A stretch of 5,938 nucleotides of DNA from the NCBI GenBank assembly GCA_018665385.1, contig JABJDN010000050.1, positions 1 through 5,938 on the forward strand. Reading direction: 5' to 3'. Every line of letters begins with the position of its first letter. Position 1 is the first letter of the stretch. Shown one piece after another: positions 4,712 to 5,938 of the stretch. The DNA comes from Phycisphaerae bacterium (GTDB lineage: Bacteria > Planctomycetota > Phycisphaerae > Phycisphaerales > SM1A02). The notes beneath the pieces were generated by a model. That model did no database searches and had not been told where the DNA came from. It saw nothing but the letters and a program-made list of their open reading frames with translations. The translations under genes were made by a program, and so were the position numbers.

Positions 4712-5587
4712 TCACGAAGCAAATACCACCAGAGATTTCGGTACACAAGAAATTTTCATACTCTTTGTTGCTCCAGCTGGATCTCCATCTATTTGCCACT
4801 GAGCAGTTTCCTCGGTTTTCACAACTACGGCAACACCTTGGATATACACGACGTTTGGATGGTGCAAGTGTGTGCCACGAGATAATAGGCGAATCCATTT
4901 GTAAAAGCTCCACCTACCTGTAAGTGGGAAAAATACAATGTCTAGTTTTCCATCTGCAATGTCAGCATTTCGCGCAGGGTTCAGTCCACGTGCATACGCT
5001 TTGCTGTTTGCAACAACTACCCAGCCCTTCTGTTTAGAAACAACTTCTCTGTCATCAACAGTAATGCTAACTGTAGGAACTGTCCAACGCAGTAGTTGCC
5101 TAACAATTGGCATGATGTACGAGAAATGCGTAATCGATGTGCCTCGATGTTCCGCTAGGTCTGCAACAACTGCAGCGTCAAAACCTACAGAAGCCATAAG
5201 CAGCATAAACGAATCGTTTGCGGTTGCAGTATCAATCGTAGACGTAGCGCGTTGTTTTATTTTTTCAACTACAACTTCTGGTGTTCCAGATACTGCCATA
5301 GACTTTGCAAACAAGTTTTCAGTCCCGCATGCTGCATGGTACACAGGGATGTTTGTGTTCTTTGCAATGCTTGCGATTTGACGAAGCGTGCCATCTCCGC
5401 CGACTACTACGATTGCATCTGGATTGTATTGCAGTTTTGGAAGAAGCCATTGCGTTGGCGAAGTTGGTTTCGTTTGCACAAGTTCTACATCACAAGGAAC
5501 GCATACTAGTAATTCAGCAATAGCGCCGGCACTTTTGCATGACCTGCCTCGACCTGAAACTGGGTTGTAGATGACCATTACTCGCAT
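4712..5587 (-). CDS. Diacylglycerol kinase / YegS-type lipid kinase family protein
   Basis: The protein has 291 residues, close to the usual length of bacterial DagK/YegS enzymes, which phosphorylate diacylglycerol or related lipids with ATP at the inner membrane face. Seen in order: a nucleotide-fold start MRVMVIYNPVSGRG (NP-SG motif, 8-14), the hallmark VVVGGDGTLRQIA with GGDGT at 63-67, GTENLFA at 88-94 (many relatives have GTANDFA), GFDA at 135-138, ADGKLD at 211-216, and IDGDP near the C-terminus (267-271). No membrane helix is apparent. The exact lipid substrate cannot be told from sequence. The start ATG 5587-5585 overlaps the stop of the upstream histidine kinase as TGATG. There is no good ribosome-binding site, so translation is probably coupled. 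The frame also permits a start at 5608, but MRVMVIYNP fits the family's start better. Confidence 0.88.
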   Translation of the reverse strand: MRVMVIYNPVSGRGRSCKSAGAIAELLVCVPCDVELVQTKPTSPTQWLLPKLQYNPDAIVVVGGDGTLRQIASIAKNTNIPVYHAACGTENLFAKSMAVSGTPEVVVEKIKQRATSTIDTATANDSFMLLMASVGFDAAVVADLAEHRGTSITHFSYIMPIVRQLLRWTVPTVSITVDDREVVSKQKGWVVVANSKAYARGLNPARNADIADGKLDIVFFPLTGRWSFYKWIRLLSRGTHLHHPNVVYIQGVAVVVKTEETAQWQIDGDPAGATKSMKISCVPKSLVVFAS

Positions 5588-5938
5588 CAGGCTTGCAACG
5601 GCACACACACTATAAAATCGCTGCCCTGCCCTACTGTGGAATTTACAGTGATATGCCCGCCATGTTCTTGTGCAATCCGCATCGTAGTTGGTAACCCAAG
5701 CCCTGTACCTCCCCGCTTCGAAGAAACATACGGATGGAATATTTCATTGATACGCTCTTCTTCAATTCCTTTTCCAGTATCGATGATATGAATGCGTGCT
5801 TCGTTAGCATCGCACTCTAAGCGAATCATGAGTTCCTTTGTAGTGCTCTCTTGAATCGCATGCGTTGCATTGATAAGCAAATTTAGAATTGCTTGTTTTA
5901 ATAACGATGCATCCACATGCGCAATTACTGGATGCTCG
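5587..5938 (-). CDS. Sensor histidine kinase, C-terminal ATPase domain (truncated by the window edge)
   Basis: Only the last 116 or so residues are present; the frame is open to base 5938 and the N-terminal sensor and the phospho-acceptor histidine lie outside. The visible part is a HATPase_c domain: N-box QAILNLLINATHAIQES, G1 box HIIDTGKGI, F-box IFHPYVSSKRGG and G2 box GTGLGLPTTMRIAQEHGG, ending in a short VCVPLQA strand. The pattern resembles NtrB/PAS-type kinases (IFHPYVSSK, TGLGL). A GTG at 5916 lies inside the domain and is not a true start, since the upstream codons (EHPVIAHV) continue the family sequence. It overlaps the lipid kinase gene downstream by one base (TGATG), so the two are probably an operon. 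Whether it phosphorylates the ANTAR regulator on the opposite strand cannot be judged from this window. Confidence 0.93.
   Translation of the reverse strand, partial: EHPVIAHVDASLLKQAILNLLINATHAIQESTTKELMIRLECDANEARIHIIDTGKGIEEERINEIFHPYVSSKRGGTGLGLPTTMRIAQEHGGHITVNSTVGQGSDFIVCVPLQA

Noticed and set aside
4938..5381. Plus-strand open frame of 147 codons
   Set aside because: It is antisense to the lipid kinase, which carries the GGDGT and other family motifs; the opposite frame is an unlikely Ser/Thr/Ala-rich product.
4034..5938. Treating the histidine kinase and ANTAR regulator as a two-component pair
   Set aside because: They are on opposite strands in convergent units separated by the lipid kinase, so proximity alone does not support it.

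Overview
This window looks like a piece of bacterial chromosome with moderate G+C (mid-40s percent by eye). It carries an unusual cargo for a bacterium: an adjacent, one-base-overlapping pair encoding both subunits of DNA topoisomerase VI (top6B-top6A), an enzyme typical of archaea and plants and patchy in bacteria. The surrounding genes are bacterial in style: a nucleoside diphosphate kinase, a response regulator with an ANTAR RNA-binding domain, a YegS/DagK-type lipid kinase and a sensor histidine kinase. My best guess at lineage is Planctomycetota (Phycisphaerae-like), judged from the look of the Ndk and Top6 proteins. That is an impression without a database search.

Layout from left to right: (1) the 5' part of an unrecognised minus-strand gene runs off the left edge (1-139). 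(2) ndk lies on the minus strand (309-785). (3) A 177-bp divergent intergenic region (786-962) is rich in inverted repeats and must hold the control signals for both ndk and the topoisomerase operon. (4) top6B (963-2735) and top6A (2735-3916) lie on the plus strand, overlapping as TAATG. (5) A short leader with a possible promoter and hairpin precedes a plus-strand REC-ANTAR response regulator (about 4034-4663). (6) Converging on it from the right are a minus-strand lipid kinase (4712-5587) and, upstream of that and overlapping as TGATG, the C-terminal ATPase domain of a histidine kinase that runs off the right edge (5587-5938).

Functional reading: Top6B supplies the GHKL ATPase gate and Top6A the Spo11-like tyrosine/Toprim cleavage core, together forming an A2B2 type IIB topoisomerase. 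All key residues appear intact. Both subunits carry lysine-rich tails, and an identical eight-residue peptide (KKKITKKK) sits at the C-terminus of B and at the N-terminus of A. Ndk, which balances (d)NTP pools, is divergently transcribed from the same regulatory region. The clearest regulatory signal is a 10-bp perfect inverted repeat in the ndk leader whose 3' arm contains the ndk Shine-Dalgarno sequence. The response regulator and the histidine kinase sit on opposite strands in separate transcription units, so pairing them would be speculative.

No tRNA, rRNA, CRISPR array, insertion sequence or phage gene was seen.
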